Below, piece by piece: positions 34,928 through 43,091 of a stretch of 64,000 bases of DNA. Every line of letters begins with the position of its first letter. Within the stretch, counting starts at the first letter, position 1. This DNA is from Psychrobium sp051201665 (lineage in GTDB: Bacteria > Pseudomonadota > Gammaproteobacteria > Enterobacterales > Psychrobiaceae), in contig NZ_CP179210.1 in assembly GCF_051201665.1 (NCBI RefSeq), positions 3,782,001 through 3,846,000 on the forward strand, in the 5' to 3' direction. Position numbers and translations under genes: made by a program. The notes under the pieces were generated by a model. The model was not told where the DNA came from. It did not search any database and worked only from the letters and a program-made list of their open reading frames with translations.

Positions 34928-36136
34928 TTACGCAGCCTTATCGTCTTTACCAGCTTGCACATTGTCTTGTTGAGCAATAATTGGCAATGGATTGCGTGAA
35001 CCAACTGCTTGCTCAATCGAGATAAAGCCGTCTTCTTTTAATAACTTCACTAATCCGCGGTTGATTTCGCTGATATTTTGCGGACCATCAAAAATCATCG
35101 TGGTGATCATGTGTAACAAACTAGCACCGGACGTGATTTTTTCGTAAGCATCTTTTGCAGTAAAAATACCACCGACACCGATAATAGTTATTTTACCGCT
35201 AGTTTTACGATAAACATGACGTATTACATTCGTTGAAATACGTTGTAATGGTAAACCACTCATCGCACCTTTGCCTTTAGGTAATTGCCCCAAGTTCGTT
35301 GGGTACTCCGCGGCGATATGCTCATTGTTTCCTTCTGGTTTTGCCAAATTAGTTAACACAACCCCTTCTAATTTGTGTTTCAACACGCCATCTATAATTG
35401 TATCAATTTCTGCTAAAGACATATCAGCTGCCAACTTAAGGTAAATAGGCTTGTCTGAAATAGGGCGAATCTTTTCATTAACAGCGATAAGTAATGCATC
35501 AAGATTATCAGGATCAACAAAGGGTTCACCGTCTTGTGTATTCGGACAACTAATATTAATAGTGTAATAGTCACCAATATCTTTAAATAATGTCATTGTT
35601 TTCAGGTAATCACGAATAGATTCCTGTAGTTCAAATTCTGGCGTAACATTTGACTTGGCAGCATTAATGCCGATCCGTAAGCGACCAAAATCAACATTAG
35701 TTAAACGCTTAGAAATTTTTTCAGCACCAAAGTTATTTAGGCCATACCATACGACGATTGAACGAGATTTAACCATTCTAAATAAGCGTTTACCTGGGTT
35801 ACCTGGGCATACTTCTCCAGTAAAAGATCCTAACTCAGCCAAGCCAAAACCCAGTGATGGGTAAATACTGGTCAACTCACCGTCTTTATCAAATCCGGCA
35901 GATAGGCCAATAGGGTTTCGATATTTTATTCCGTCGACTTCAATACTCAAACATTTATTACCATAGTCAAATAATAAAGATGTCAACCCTTTGGTCAAAG
36001 GGTTGCTGCCTAAAAATACACCAATTCGCTTAAGTGAGTAATGGGCACTTTCTGGTTCCATTAAAAATATTAGCGGTCTTGTCACGCGATACAGCACGCG
36101 TAAAAGAAAATTTCTAAAACCTATTAAAAAATTCAT
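34928..36136 (-). CDS. Dihydroorotate dehydrogenase-like flavoprotein (class 2-like, with catalytic-position Cys)
   Basis: 402 residues with an N-terminal membrane-contact segment, NPIGLSAGFDKDGEL, and GVGGIFTAKDAYEKITSGAS, the FMN-binding region of the class 2 quinone-linked enzyme. Class 2 enzymes have Ser in NISSPNT; here the motif is NISCPNT with Cys197, which is the class 1 base. The sequence after it (QDGEPFVDPDN) also differs from the housekeeping enzyme. It may be a paralogue with another substrate. It is divergent to azurin and shares an upstream region with Fur-like sites. Confidence 0.8.
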   Translation of the reverse strand: MNFLIGFRNFLLRVLYRVTRPLIFLMEPESAHYSLKRIGVFLGSNPLTKGLTSLLFDYGNKCLSIEVDGIKYRNPIGLSAGFDKDGELTSIYPSLGFGLAELGSFTGEVCPGNPGKRLFRMVKSRSIVVWYGLNNFGAEKISKRLTNVDFGRLRIGINAAKSNVTPEFELQESIRDYLKTMTLFKDIGDYYTINISCPNTQDGEPFVDPDNLDALLIAVNEKIRPISDKPIYLKLAADMSLAEIDTIIDGVLKHKLEGVVLTNLAKPEGNNEHIAAEYPTNLGQLPKGKGAMSGLPLQRISTNVIRHVYRKTSGKITIIGVGGIFTAKDAYEKITSGASLLHMITTMIFDGPQNISEINRGLVKLLKEDGFISIEQAVGSRNPLPIIAQQDNVQAGKDDKAA

Positions 36137-36173
36137 TGTTTATTCCTTGAAGATATGAAATTACCATTACCAC

Positions 36174-36196
36174 AAATGATAATCGATCTCATTTGC
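36174..36196. promoter_or_regulatory. Possible Fur-like site upstream of the DHOD-like gene
   Basis: The sequence has ATGATAATC followed by GATCTCATTT, with AAATGA...TCATTT in inverted order. One half matches the Fur box well and the other only partly. Confidence 0.35.
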
Positions 36197-36318
36197 ATTA
36201 ACAACTTTAGTTTTTAATGAGCAATAGATATTTCGATTTCGCGAAATAAAAGTTGCGATAGTGCAAATAATTATGTGCTTTTAAAAAAATAATGGACGAT
36301 ATATCAACAATACAACAT

Positions 36319-36337
36319 AATAATGAGAATTATTTTC
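36319..36337. promoter_or_regulatory. Possible Fur box upstream of azurin
   Basis: AATAATGAGAATTATTTTC matches 15 of 19 positions of the Fur consensus. It lies 18 bp before the azurin start. Confidence 0.45.
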
Positions 36338-36355
36338 AACAAGAGAAAACCAACT

Positions 36356-36799
36356 ATGACTAAATATCTAGTAAGCTTAACTATGCTTGTGCTATCAAAT
36401 ACTGCGTTAGCAGCAAACTGTACCATCGACATTGAGGCCAACGATGCAATGCAATTTAATCAACCGAATCTCACCATTGATTCGAGCTGTAAAAAAGTGA
36501 CACTGACCTTAAAGCACACTGGTAAACTGCCAGCCAATGCAATGGGTCACAACTGGGTGATGGCTAAATCTGCAGATATGACAGACATTGCTAACACAGG
36601 TATGGCCGCAGGTTTAAGTAACAATTATTTACCTAATAACGATAAACGAGTCATTGCTTCGACAAAAATTATTGGTGGCGGACAATCAGACATCATTGAA
36701 ATTGATACAAGCAAACTTACTAAAGGCGGCGATTATGTATTCTTTTGCTCTTTCCCTGGCCATTGGGCAATCATGAAAGGCAAAGTGTCTGTTATCTAG
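36356..36799 (+). CDS. azu: Azurin (blue copper protein)
   Basis: 147 residues: signal peptide ending NTALAA, then CTIDIEANDAMQFNQPNLTI. Copper ligands are visible as His in AMGHNW and Cys/His/Met in FFCSFPGHWAIMKG. It is a periplasmic electron carrier. ATG 36356 is chosen because the signal peptide begins there; an earlier ATG at 36323 adds an unlikely basic extension. A Fur-like sequence overlaps its promoter region. Confidence 0.92.
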   Translation: MTKYLVSLTMLVLSNTALAANCTIDIEANDAMQFNQPNLTIDSSCKKVTLTLKHTGKLPANAMGHNWVMAKSADMTDIANTGMAAGLSNNYLPNNDKRVIASTKIIGGGQSDIIEIDTSKLTKGGDYVFFCSFPGHWAIMKGKVSVI

Positions 36800-36856
36800 A
36801 TAATACGAGTATTAGGCAGTGGCCAATTTAAGTAGCTATTCCCACTGCTTAATCAA

Positions 36857-37032
36857 CTAATGATTGTTCGTTTCAACATGCGCTTTAATATCAGATAAAT
36901 CAGCCTCTAACATCTTAATCATCGATTTGGTCATGAAAAAACACATTACTTTTGACATTAAGTTCACAAACCATGATTCTGAGGTTCCTGAAAATTCCAT
37001 CGTTAATTTAGTTGTATCACCTTCAGGAATAA
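36857..37032 (-). pseudogene. SRPBCC-family protein, C-terminal fragment
   Basis: The minus strand encodes IPEGDTTKLTMEFSGTSES, then MTKSMIKMLEADLSDIKAH and a stop, the end of an SRPBCC domain. Its 5' end is cut at foldback repeat copy 6, and the sequence beyond the repeat belongs to a different gene. Confidence 0.65.
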
Positions 37033-37192
37033 TACCAATTGCATTAAATATTTGCCCACTTGTACTTGTTAAAATTAACTAAAATGGCGTTGCTCTCAAT
37101 CCTAATAGCCAGCTATTAGTCAATCGAGCGCCTTGTTTTAGCTGATTTTCTCTACGCACAACAAGATCACTTACTTAATGCAATTAATGGTA
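37033..37192 (-). mobile_element. Foldback MITE, copy 6 (recombinant junction)
   Basis: 160 bp, with an extra AAT near the right end (GCAATTAATGGTA). The left flank is TAA and the right flank TTA, so the duplications differ. Different genes lie on each side, both missing the parts that should face the repeat, which fits recombination between two copies with loss of the sequence between them. Confidence 0.85.
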
Positions 37193-38224
37193 TTACTCAA
37201 AAAACTGAATGGTCAATGGAAAATCATAAGTAAAACGGCGTCGAGTAAAGCATCTAATCAACACGGTAAACGCATTTTGTTTATTGTTTCTAGCCACAAT
37301 TTTCATGGCGACTCCAAGATACGAGCAGGAACGAATTTCTCTGAGTTAGTAAACGCTTATGAAGAATTTAAAAAAGCAGGCTATACCGTCGATTTCATGA
37401 GTCCTGACGGCGGTGCTATCTCGCTAGCCTATATTGATACCTCAAAGCCTATGCATAAGAAATATGTTTATGACGAGCAGTTTATGAATGCGCTAGAATT
37501 CACAAAGTCTCCGTCTGAAATTACCCCTAAAAACTATCGTGCGGTGCATTATGTTGGTGGCAGCAATGCAATGTATACCCATGCCACCTGGAAATGCGTG
37601 AATTCAGCAAGTCGAGAAGCGTGCCAAAGACAAGGCATAAAATAGGTGGTGTGGTCATTCCCCACCCATATTTTATAACGACGGATTTGGTCGCTTATCG
37701 CCTTGCCCTGCGGGAGTTCGGGTAGAAAGCTATTACGGCGTTATGATTCATAATCAGGGAATAACCATTAATTAAGAATCATGCCTTGTACTAGCGTCCT
37801 ACCCGAGCTCTGAAACTCGCATTTTCAAGTAGCATGGGTATATGGCGTGCATGACAACGCTAAAATAGCTAAAATAACCATGGAGATTTACGAAAAGTAC
37901 AACGGTATAGTCTCTTCTGTGTGTCATGGGAGAGCAGGTATTGCAGACTTAAAAACACAAGATGGTAAATATTTGGTATCAGGTAAAAAGATCAGCGGTT
38001 ATCCAACGGCATTTGAGAATACCAAGGCAAAATACTATAAGAATTTTCCATTCGATATGACACATCGTTTAAAGCAACATGGCGCAGATTTTAAAGTAGG
38101 TGCTCAAGGCAAGCCCTTTATGGTGAAAGATGGACGCGTTATTACTGGCCAAAACTATGCGTCTTCAGCAGTCGTCGCCAAGGAAATTATCGCTACGTTA
38201 GCTCAATTAGATAGTGATAAGTAA
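37193..38224 (+). pseudogene. DJ-1/PfpI family protein with residual NTF2-like tail, interrupted by a second repeat
   Basis: The frame begins inside repeat copy 6. LLKKLNGQWKIISKTAS is the end of an NTF2/lumazine-binding-like domain whose main part is lost. Then comes a DJ-1/PfpI domain (RILFIVSSHNFHGDSKIRAG, then VDFMSPDGG). The frame is broken after VHYVGGSNAMY by the element at 37576-37840, and resumes with DNAKIAKITMEIYEKYNG and the nucleophile elbow SSVCHGRAG. Without the element the gene reads NAMYGVHDNAKIA. Confidence 0.85.
37576..37840. mobile_element. Second MITE family: 265-bp inverted-repeat element
   Basis: The ends TACCCATGCCACCTGGAAAT and TACCCATGCTACTTGAAAAT (the latter read from the right end) match over roughly 30 bp. 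It is flanked by TA dinucleotides (37574-37575 and 37841-37842). It has no coding capacity, and it is unrelated in sequence to the 157-bp repeat. It interrupts the PfpI gene at a Tyr codon. Confidence 0.82.
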
Positions 38225-38329
38225 TTAATTAGCGCATGTACATTTAGTTACATCGTTTGTTTAATTATTACTCAACAAATCAGAGGCAAGGTCGATAAGT
38301 ATCTATCGCAAGATATCAAGGAATCGATC

Positions 38330-39427
38330 ATGCCTATTGAACAACTTAGTCAACAATCAAAAACCAACTATTTAGCCCAACAAACTCGTGGGCAACAAGT
38401 TATTGAAATTAAAGCTGATGATCCAAGGCATTCAGAAAACCAATCACGCAGTGGCGCTCAGCAAATCGCTTTAGATATCGTAGACTTTACTTCAAAGGCC
38501 ACATCCACAAGTCAGCCAGTTGATGAAGCAGATACTTATCAACGCCCCCTTTCGCCCCAACTACAACAAAATAAAATACTACTTGAGGCAATATTCGATA
38601 TCGAAGTCCAAGATGATAACAAAGCGCTTGCCGAAGCTATCAATCAACTATCGTTAGCAGGTTCAAATTCTTCACTTGCCAACATCACAAGTCAAAGACC
38701 GATTTCCGTCACTGACATTGAGACCCAAGGGTTTGTGTCCATTCAAGCGTTTGGCCAATCATTTGCGCAAGACTCAGACCTTGTGATTATGGATACCATT
38801 ACCAATTCACAAACTCTTAATTACTCAACGTCAGGCTTATATAAAATCAATGATCAGGTATTTAATTCATCATTCGAATTATCATTATCTGAAAAGCGTG
38901 TGTCGATGACACAGTCTCAAATTCCTGCAATCACACTTAAAGATCCATTGTTAGTCCAATTTGGTCCACGGGCTCTTGGACAGCTCAATGAGCAAAGTAG
39001 CGATATTGACATTAATTCTGATGGCGTAATCGATAGTTTACCGATGTTCGACGGTGATGTAGGCTATTTGGTGCATGATAAAAACAATAATGGTAAAGCC
39101 GATGACGGCAGTGAACTCTTTGGCCCGCAGTCGGGTAGCGGTTTTACTGACCTAAGCGCCCTAGACAGTAATGGTAATGGCTTTATCGATCGTGAAGACG
39201 ACGAGTTCTCCGCACTAAAACTTTGGCAAATAGACAGCAATGGTAAAGAGAGCTGGCGCGCTTTAAGCGATACTAATATTGAAGCCATTAGTCTAAATAG
39301 CACAGCAACGCCGTTTAATTTCTACGATAAAGATGATGAACTTCAAGCACAGCTAACCCAATCAAGTGTCGCATTAACCGATAAAGGTAAAGCCTATGGT
39401 GTCCATCAAGTAGATGTACGTATCTAG
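38330..39427 (+). CDS. Protein with EF-hand/calcium-loop-like repeats
   Basis: 365 residues with no signal peptide. The N-terminal half is rich in Gln and Ser. The C-terminal part has Asp-rich loops: DINSDGVIDSLPMFDGDVG, DKNNNGKADDGSELFGPQSG, DSNGNGFIDREDDEFSALKL and DSNGKESW, which resemble dockerin/EF-hand or haemolysin-like calcium loops. Similar proteins occur in Vibrio and Shewanella without assigned function. A calcium-binding surface or secreted protein is inferred. The start has an AAGG ribosome site. Confidence 0.65.
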   Translation: MPIEQLSQQSKTNYLAQQTRGQQVIEIKADDPRHSENQSRSGAQQIALDIVDFTSKATSTSQPVDEADTYQRPLSPQLQQNKILLEAIFDIEVQDDNKALAEAINQLSLAGSNSSLANITSQRPISVTDIETQGFVSIQAFGQSFAQDSDLVIMDTITNSQTLNYSTSGLYKINDQVFNSSFELSLSEKRVSMTQSQIPAITLKDPLLVQFGPRALGQLNEQSSDIDINSDGVIDSLPMFDGDVGYLVHDKNNNGKADDGSELFGPQSGSGFTDLSALDSNGNGFIDREDDEFSALKLWQIDSNGKESWRALSDTNIEAISLNSTATPFNFYDKDDELQAQLTQSSVALTDKGKAYGVHQVDVRI

Positions 39428-39471
39428 GGTTGCCAATGTTAAAAAATTTTTATTGTTTGAAGCCTTTATTT

Positions 39472-40770
39472 TTAGGAACCGCTATTTTTAGAAAACAGTA
39501 CGCTAAATTTAGCGCCGCCAAGGTTTTCACTTTGCTCAATAGCTAACGAACCTTGATGCCATTGCAAAACTCTAGTCACGATAGCCAGTCCCATACCATA
39601 ACCTTTCACAGACTGTTCACTGTCATTACCACGAATAAAAGGCTTGATGATTTGTTGGCGATCATCTTCTGGAATACCAGCGCCATCGTCACTCACCGAT
39701 AACAAAACACTTTCGTCGATTTGTGAGATGCTAATAATTACCTGTTTTTCACCGTAGTTAAGTGCATTTTGCAGTAAGTTATTCACCAAGATCATCAAAT
39801 AAGCGGGATCGCCGAACACTTGAATGTCATCATAATCATCAAATTCAATGTGCATGTCATCGACGGATTTAGTCTTAATACAGCTAGCAACAATTGATGT
39901 CAGCGACACACTACGCTTTTCAAGATTAATCATGGCTTGGTCGAGGCGTGCGTAATTAAGTAGCGTTTCCACCAGCTCAACCATTTCATCAACATTGTCA
40001 CTGATACGCTGTTCAAAACGTTGTCGCAACTTAGGATCGTCTTCTTCAGCAAGCGTATCTAACCCAAAACGAATTCTCGCCAGCGGCGTGCGTAAGTCGT
40101 GAGATACAGCATTGCTCAGCAGTTTTACATCACTCACTAAGCTCTCTATACGCTGTGCCATATGATTAAATTCAGTCTCTAAATCACGGATATAGGTGAC
40201 TGAACTTACATTAACCCGTTGCGTCAAATCTCCTTCACCAAAAGCTTTGGCGACTAACCGCAGTTTTAATAAGCGACGTAAAAGCGGATAAAGCCACGCT
40301 AGCATTAACATCATCATCAACAGATAAAACACACTGGTTATAATCAATCGCAATGATGAATCAATGGGTTTAGTCATTAGCGGCGGTGCGTCTATCACTA
40401 ACAATTGTTGGTGGTTATTGAGTAAAAAATAAAGTGATAATCCGACATCGGTTTCTAACATCACCGATTGGCCAGCAATTAGATCTGTCATAAGTGGTTG
40501 CGGCAGCGGAAACTTATCGACAGCAATCAACTTCATTTGGTGTGAATCAGCCGTTGGCCATTGCGCAACAAAGTCGTTAGGTTGAGGTAGTTTGTCTAAT
40601 GTTTGCGCCATATGACTACCCAGTGACTCTAATTCACTCACGGCGTCGTTTGAGGTACGAGTTGACGCAGGCGCTTGAAGGTACTCTGCGACAACATTAT
40701 CGAACATCCACCCCAAACCGATAGTGGCAATGAGTACAACAGCAATGAGTGAGAATATTAGACGGCGCAT
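39472..40770 (-). CDS. Sensor histidine kinase (RstB/OmpR-partner type)
   Basis: 432 residues: membrane helix (1-24), periplasmic sensor (about 25-140), second helix, HAMP domain (GDLTQRVNVSSVTYIRDLET), H-box SNAVSHDLRTPLARI, and catalytic NLLQNALNYGE, DDGAGIPEDD, GYGMGLAIV. It follows its response regulator by 2 bp. Together with the mipA and DUF3019 genes it forms a four-gene operon. Confidence 0.88.
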   Translation of the reverse strand: MRRLIFSLIAVVLIATIGLGWMFDNVVAEYLQAPASTRTSNDAVSELESLGSHMAQTLDKLPQPNDFVAQWPTADSHQMKLIAVDKFPLPQPLMTDLIAGQSVMLETDVGLSLYFLLNNHQQLLVIDAPPLMTKPIDSSLRLIITSVFYLLMMMLMLAWLYPLLRRLLKLRLVAKAFGEGDLTQRVNVSSVTYIRDLETEFNHMAQRIESLVSDVKLLSNAVSHDLRTPLARIRFGLDTLAEEDDPKLRQRFEQRISDNVDEMVELVETLLNYARLDQAMINLEKRSVSLTSIVASCIKTKSVDDMHIEFDDYDDIQVFGDPAYLMILVNNLLQNALNYGEKQVIISISQIDESVLLSVSDDGAGIPEDDRQQIIKPFIRGNDSEQSVKGYGMGLAIVTRVLQWHQGSLAIEQSENLGGAKFSVLFSKNSGS

Positions 40771-40772
40771 AA

Positions 40773-41483
40773 TTACCAGCTATCCTTAGCCAGCAAATAA
40801 CCTTTGCCCCAAATCGTTTTAATGCGAAAAGGGTTAGCAGAATCATCACCAAGTTTTTTACGCAGCCGCGAAATGCGCAAATCTATTGAACGATCAAAAC
40901 CATCGTAATCAAATCCTCGAAGATCCGTCACTAATGATTCACGTGACACCACTTCGCCAGCCTGTTTGGCCAGTAACCACAGCACATCAAACTCATTAGA
41001 TGATAGCTTCACCGGCTCATCATTTAGCATCACACTGCGACTTTCACTATTTACCGTTAAGCCACTTAAGATTACTTCATGACGTGGTGCTTCAATCACG
41101 TTATCCGATTGATTCGGCACACTACGGCGCAATGCCAACCGAATACGTGCCAATAAAGCACGGGCGCGAATAGGTTTGGTCATGTAGTCATCAGCCCCCA
41201 TTTCCAAACCTAACACTTCGTCAATTTCTTCATCACGCGCCGTGATCATGATTATAGGATTAGTAAAATCAGGACGTACAGTTTTACACACATCAAGTCC
41301 GTCTATGCCGGGTAACATGCCATCCAATAAGACTAAATCTGGTTGCAACGATCTAATTAACTCCAGGGCGTCGTCGCCACGATGGCAGGTAGTGACTTTA
41401 AACTCACGTGCAATTAAATAGTCTTCGACCCACTCGGCTAAAGCGATATCATCTTCAACAAGTAATATGTGTGGTGCGTCCAT
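40773..41483 (-). CDS. OmpR-family response regulator
   Basis: About 236 residues. The receiver domain has Asp in LVLLDGMLPGIDGL, and the conserved Lys in TKPIRA. The C-terminal winged helix ends FRIKTIWGKGYLLA. The ATG at 41483 (MDAPHILLVEDDI) is the domain start; the frame is open to 41516. Direct repeats of TGATAC at 43042-43077 upstream of the operon may be its binding sites. Confidence 0.9.
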   Translation of the reverse strand: MDAPHILLVEDDIALAEWVEDYLIAREFKVTTCHRGDDALELIRSLQPDLVLLDGMLPGIDGLDVCKTVRPDFTNPIIMITARDEEIDEVLGLEMGADDYMTKPIRARALLARIRLALRRSVPNQSDNVIEAPRHEVILSGLTVNSESRSVMLNDEPVKLSSNEFDVLWLLAKQAGEVVSRESLVTDLRGFDYDGFDRSIDLRISRLRKKLGDDSANPFRIKTIWGKGYLLAKDSW

Positions 41484-41500
41484 TGTTATTTTTCGATTCC

Positions 41501-41893
41501 TTAAAAAAGGCGCCACGATGTACGTGGCTTACCTTTTTTCTTGTAAACCCAAGCTAGCTTTAAAAAGCCCTTTGCCAACGGTGTTTCGTTATTAAATTGA
41601 CGAATACTAAAAGCAACATTTTTGCTGGTTTTAATGTCAATTTCTGTTTGGCCACCGTGTTGATTTTGCCAACACTGAATTGGCTGCTTCTGCATGGTTG
41701 AATGTAAGCAGTAGTGGCCAGTGTCGTGCATGTTCCACGATATTTCTACGGTGATATAGCACGGATTACCTTGTTTCATGGCAACACAGTGCGCTGGCTG
41801 AACACTCATTGTTGGTTCAGGTGTTGCAGGTGCTGCAGAAACTGAATTAGCAAACAAATAACTGGTAAAGAGCAGTGTAAATAAAGCTTTCAT
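41501..41893 (-). CDS. DUF3019 protein
   Basis: 130 residues with a signal peptide ending NSVSAA, then MSVQPAHCVAMKQGNPCYIT and four cysteines arranged as two probable disulfides (HCVAMKQGNPC, YCLHSTMQKQPIQC). This is a DUF3019 pattern. The gene lies between mipA and a response regulator, as commonly seen in Shewanella and relatives. A role in envelope sensing with the adjacent kinase is inferred. Confidence 0.8.
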   Translation of the reverse strand: MKALFTLLFTSYLFANSVSAAPATPEPTMSVQPAHCVAMKQGNPCYITVEISWNMHDTGHYCLHSTMQKQPIQCWQNQHGGQTEIDIKTSKNVAFSIRQFNNETPLAKGFLKLAWVYKKKGKPRTSWRLF

Positions 41894-41901
41894 ACTACCC
41901 C

Positions 41902-42822
41902 CTAAAATACGTACGTTAATAAGATGCCAGCACGAGTGCCATCTTCTACGCTGTCATTACGAGCCGCCTTTGTGCGCTCAGACAGTATATTAAAACGTAC
42001 GAAACTGCCAAATACCCAGTCAGTACTCAATGGATATTCTAAGCCAACTTCTGCTGAATAACTCATACCAGAAAAGTCTTCGTCACCGGTTAATTTATGG
42101 GAATAGCTGTCAATGACATCCTTAGAGCGATAATGTGCCCCCACCGCAGTGTATAAGCTCACGTTGCGAACTTGCCATTCCATATTGTAAGAAATAGAGG
42201 CTTCAACACCGTCTTCGTCGCCATTATCTGGACTATAAGGTGAAAACATCACTTGCAATTGGCTATCTTCAAAGTAACCCGTTGCCCGAATACCGCCACG
42301 TTTACTACGATGTAGGTTTTCAATCCCTTCCAATCCTTCAATGTGGCGTACCGACGTTTCATAAAATAAATCCATCGTCCAAATATCATCATTAAAGAAG
42401 TTAAAACCCCATGCTGAAGGTGCATAAAGCCCATGAATTCTACGTGAACTCAGTCCCGGTGATTCGATAAAGAAGCCACCGAGTTGCGCACGAACGCTGA
42501 TATCAGTTTCAAATTCAGCATCACCATTATCGTGATTCAAAAAGCGGAAGTCGTCACCAAAACTACTAATTGCACTTAGCCCTAAATAAAAGCCATCACG
42601 CAAATTATTGTCACCATCATCTTCTTCATCGTCATTACCAAAGCTGATGTTTACATCAAAATTATGATCGTGTTCATCATGGTTATGAGTGTGCTTGTGT
42701 TCTTTTTCATGTTCGACAGTAGGCTTTTGTTTTTTTTCAGTATCGTTGTCATTAGCCAATGCAGTAGCCGTCGGCACAGCCATCGCTAAAGCAACCATTG
42801 TAGAGAGCAGTAGTCGTTTCAT
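41902..42822 (-). CDS. MipA/OmpV-family outer-membrane protein with His-rich N-terminus
   Basis: 306 residues: a signal peptide (ending ALAND), a His/Glu/Asp-rich stretch (about residues 35-60, including HEKEHKHTHNHDEHDH), then a MipA-type 12-strand barrel ending in GTRAGILLTYVF. MipA/OmpV proteins are scaffold or porin-like envelope proteins. The His-rich stretch suggests metal binding. AAGGAAAAACAATG is the ribosome site, and foldback repeat copy 7 lies only 19 bp upstream of the ATG. Confidence 0.82.
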   Translation of the reverse strand: MKRLLLSTMVALAMAVPTATALANDNDTEKKQKPTVEHEKEHKHTHNHDEHDHNFDVNISFGNDDEEDDGDNNLRDGFYLGLSAISSFGDDFRFLNHDNGDAEFETDISVRAQLGGFFIESPGLSSRRIHGLYAPSAWGFNFFNDDIWTMDLFYETSVRHIEGLEGIENLHRSKRGGIRATGYFEDSQLQVMFSPYSPDNGDEDGVEASISYNMEWQVRNVSLYTAVGAHYRSKDVIDSYSHKLTGDEDFSGMSYSAEVGLEYPLSTDWVFGSFVRFNILSERTKAARNDSVEDGTRAGILLTYVF

Positions 42823-42841
42823 TGTTTTTCCTTGATTCTTA

Positions 42842-42998
42842 TACCAATTGCATTAAATATTTGCCCACTTGTACTTGTTAAAATTAACTAAAATGGCGTT
42901 GCTCTCAATCCTAATAGCCAGCTATTAGTCAATCGAGCGCCTTGTTTTAGCTGATTTTCTCTACGCACAACAAGATCACTTACTTAATGCAATTGGTA
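42842..42998 (-). mobile_element. Foldback MITE, copy 7, in the mipA operon leader
   Basis: 157 bp with TTA on both sides (42839-42841 and 42999-43001). It sits 19 bp upstream of the mipA ATG, between the gene and a set of TGATAC direct repeats. It is nearly identical to copies 2, 4 and 6, so it is probably recent. Confidence 0.87.
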
Positions 42999-43041
42999 TT
43001 ATTGTGAACTTTCATCCTAACGACAATGCCTAAGAATTTGC

Positions 43042-43077
43042 GTATCAGTATTTTTGTAAATGTATCAGTTTGTATCA
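43042..43077 (-). promoter_or_regulatory. TGATAC direct repeats, probable OmpR-type operator
   Basis: On the minus strand, TGATAC occurs at positions starting about 43077, 43067 and 43047, with 10-bp and 20-bp spacings. OmpR-family regulators bind direct repeats one helical turn apart. The adjacent operon encodes such a regulator. Confidence 0.5.
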
Positions 43078-43091
43078 AGTGTGACACTAGC

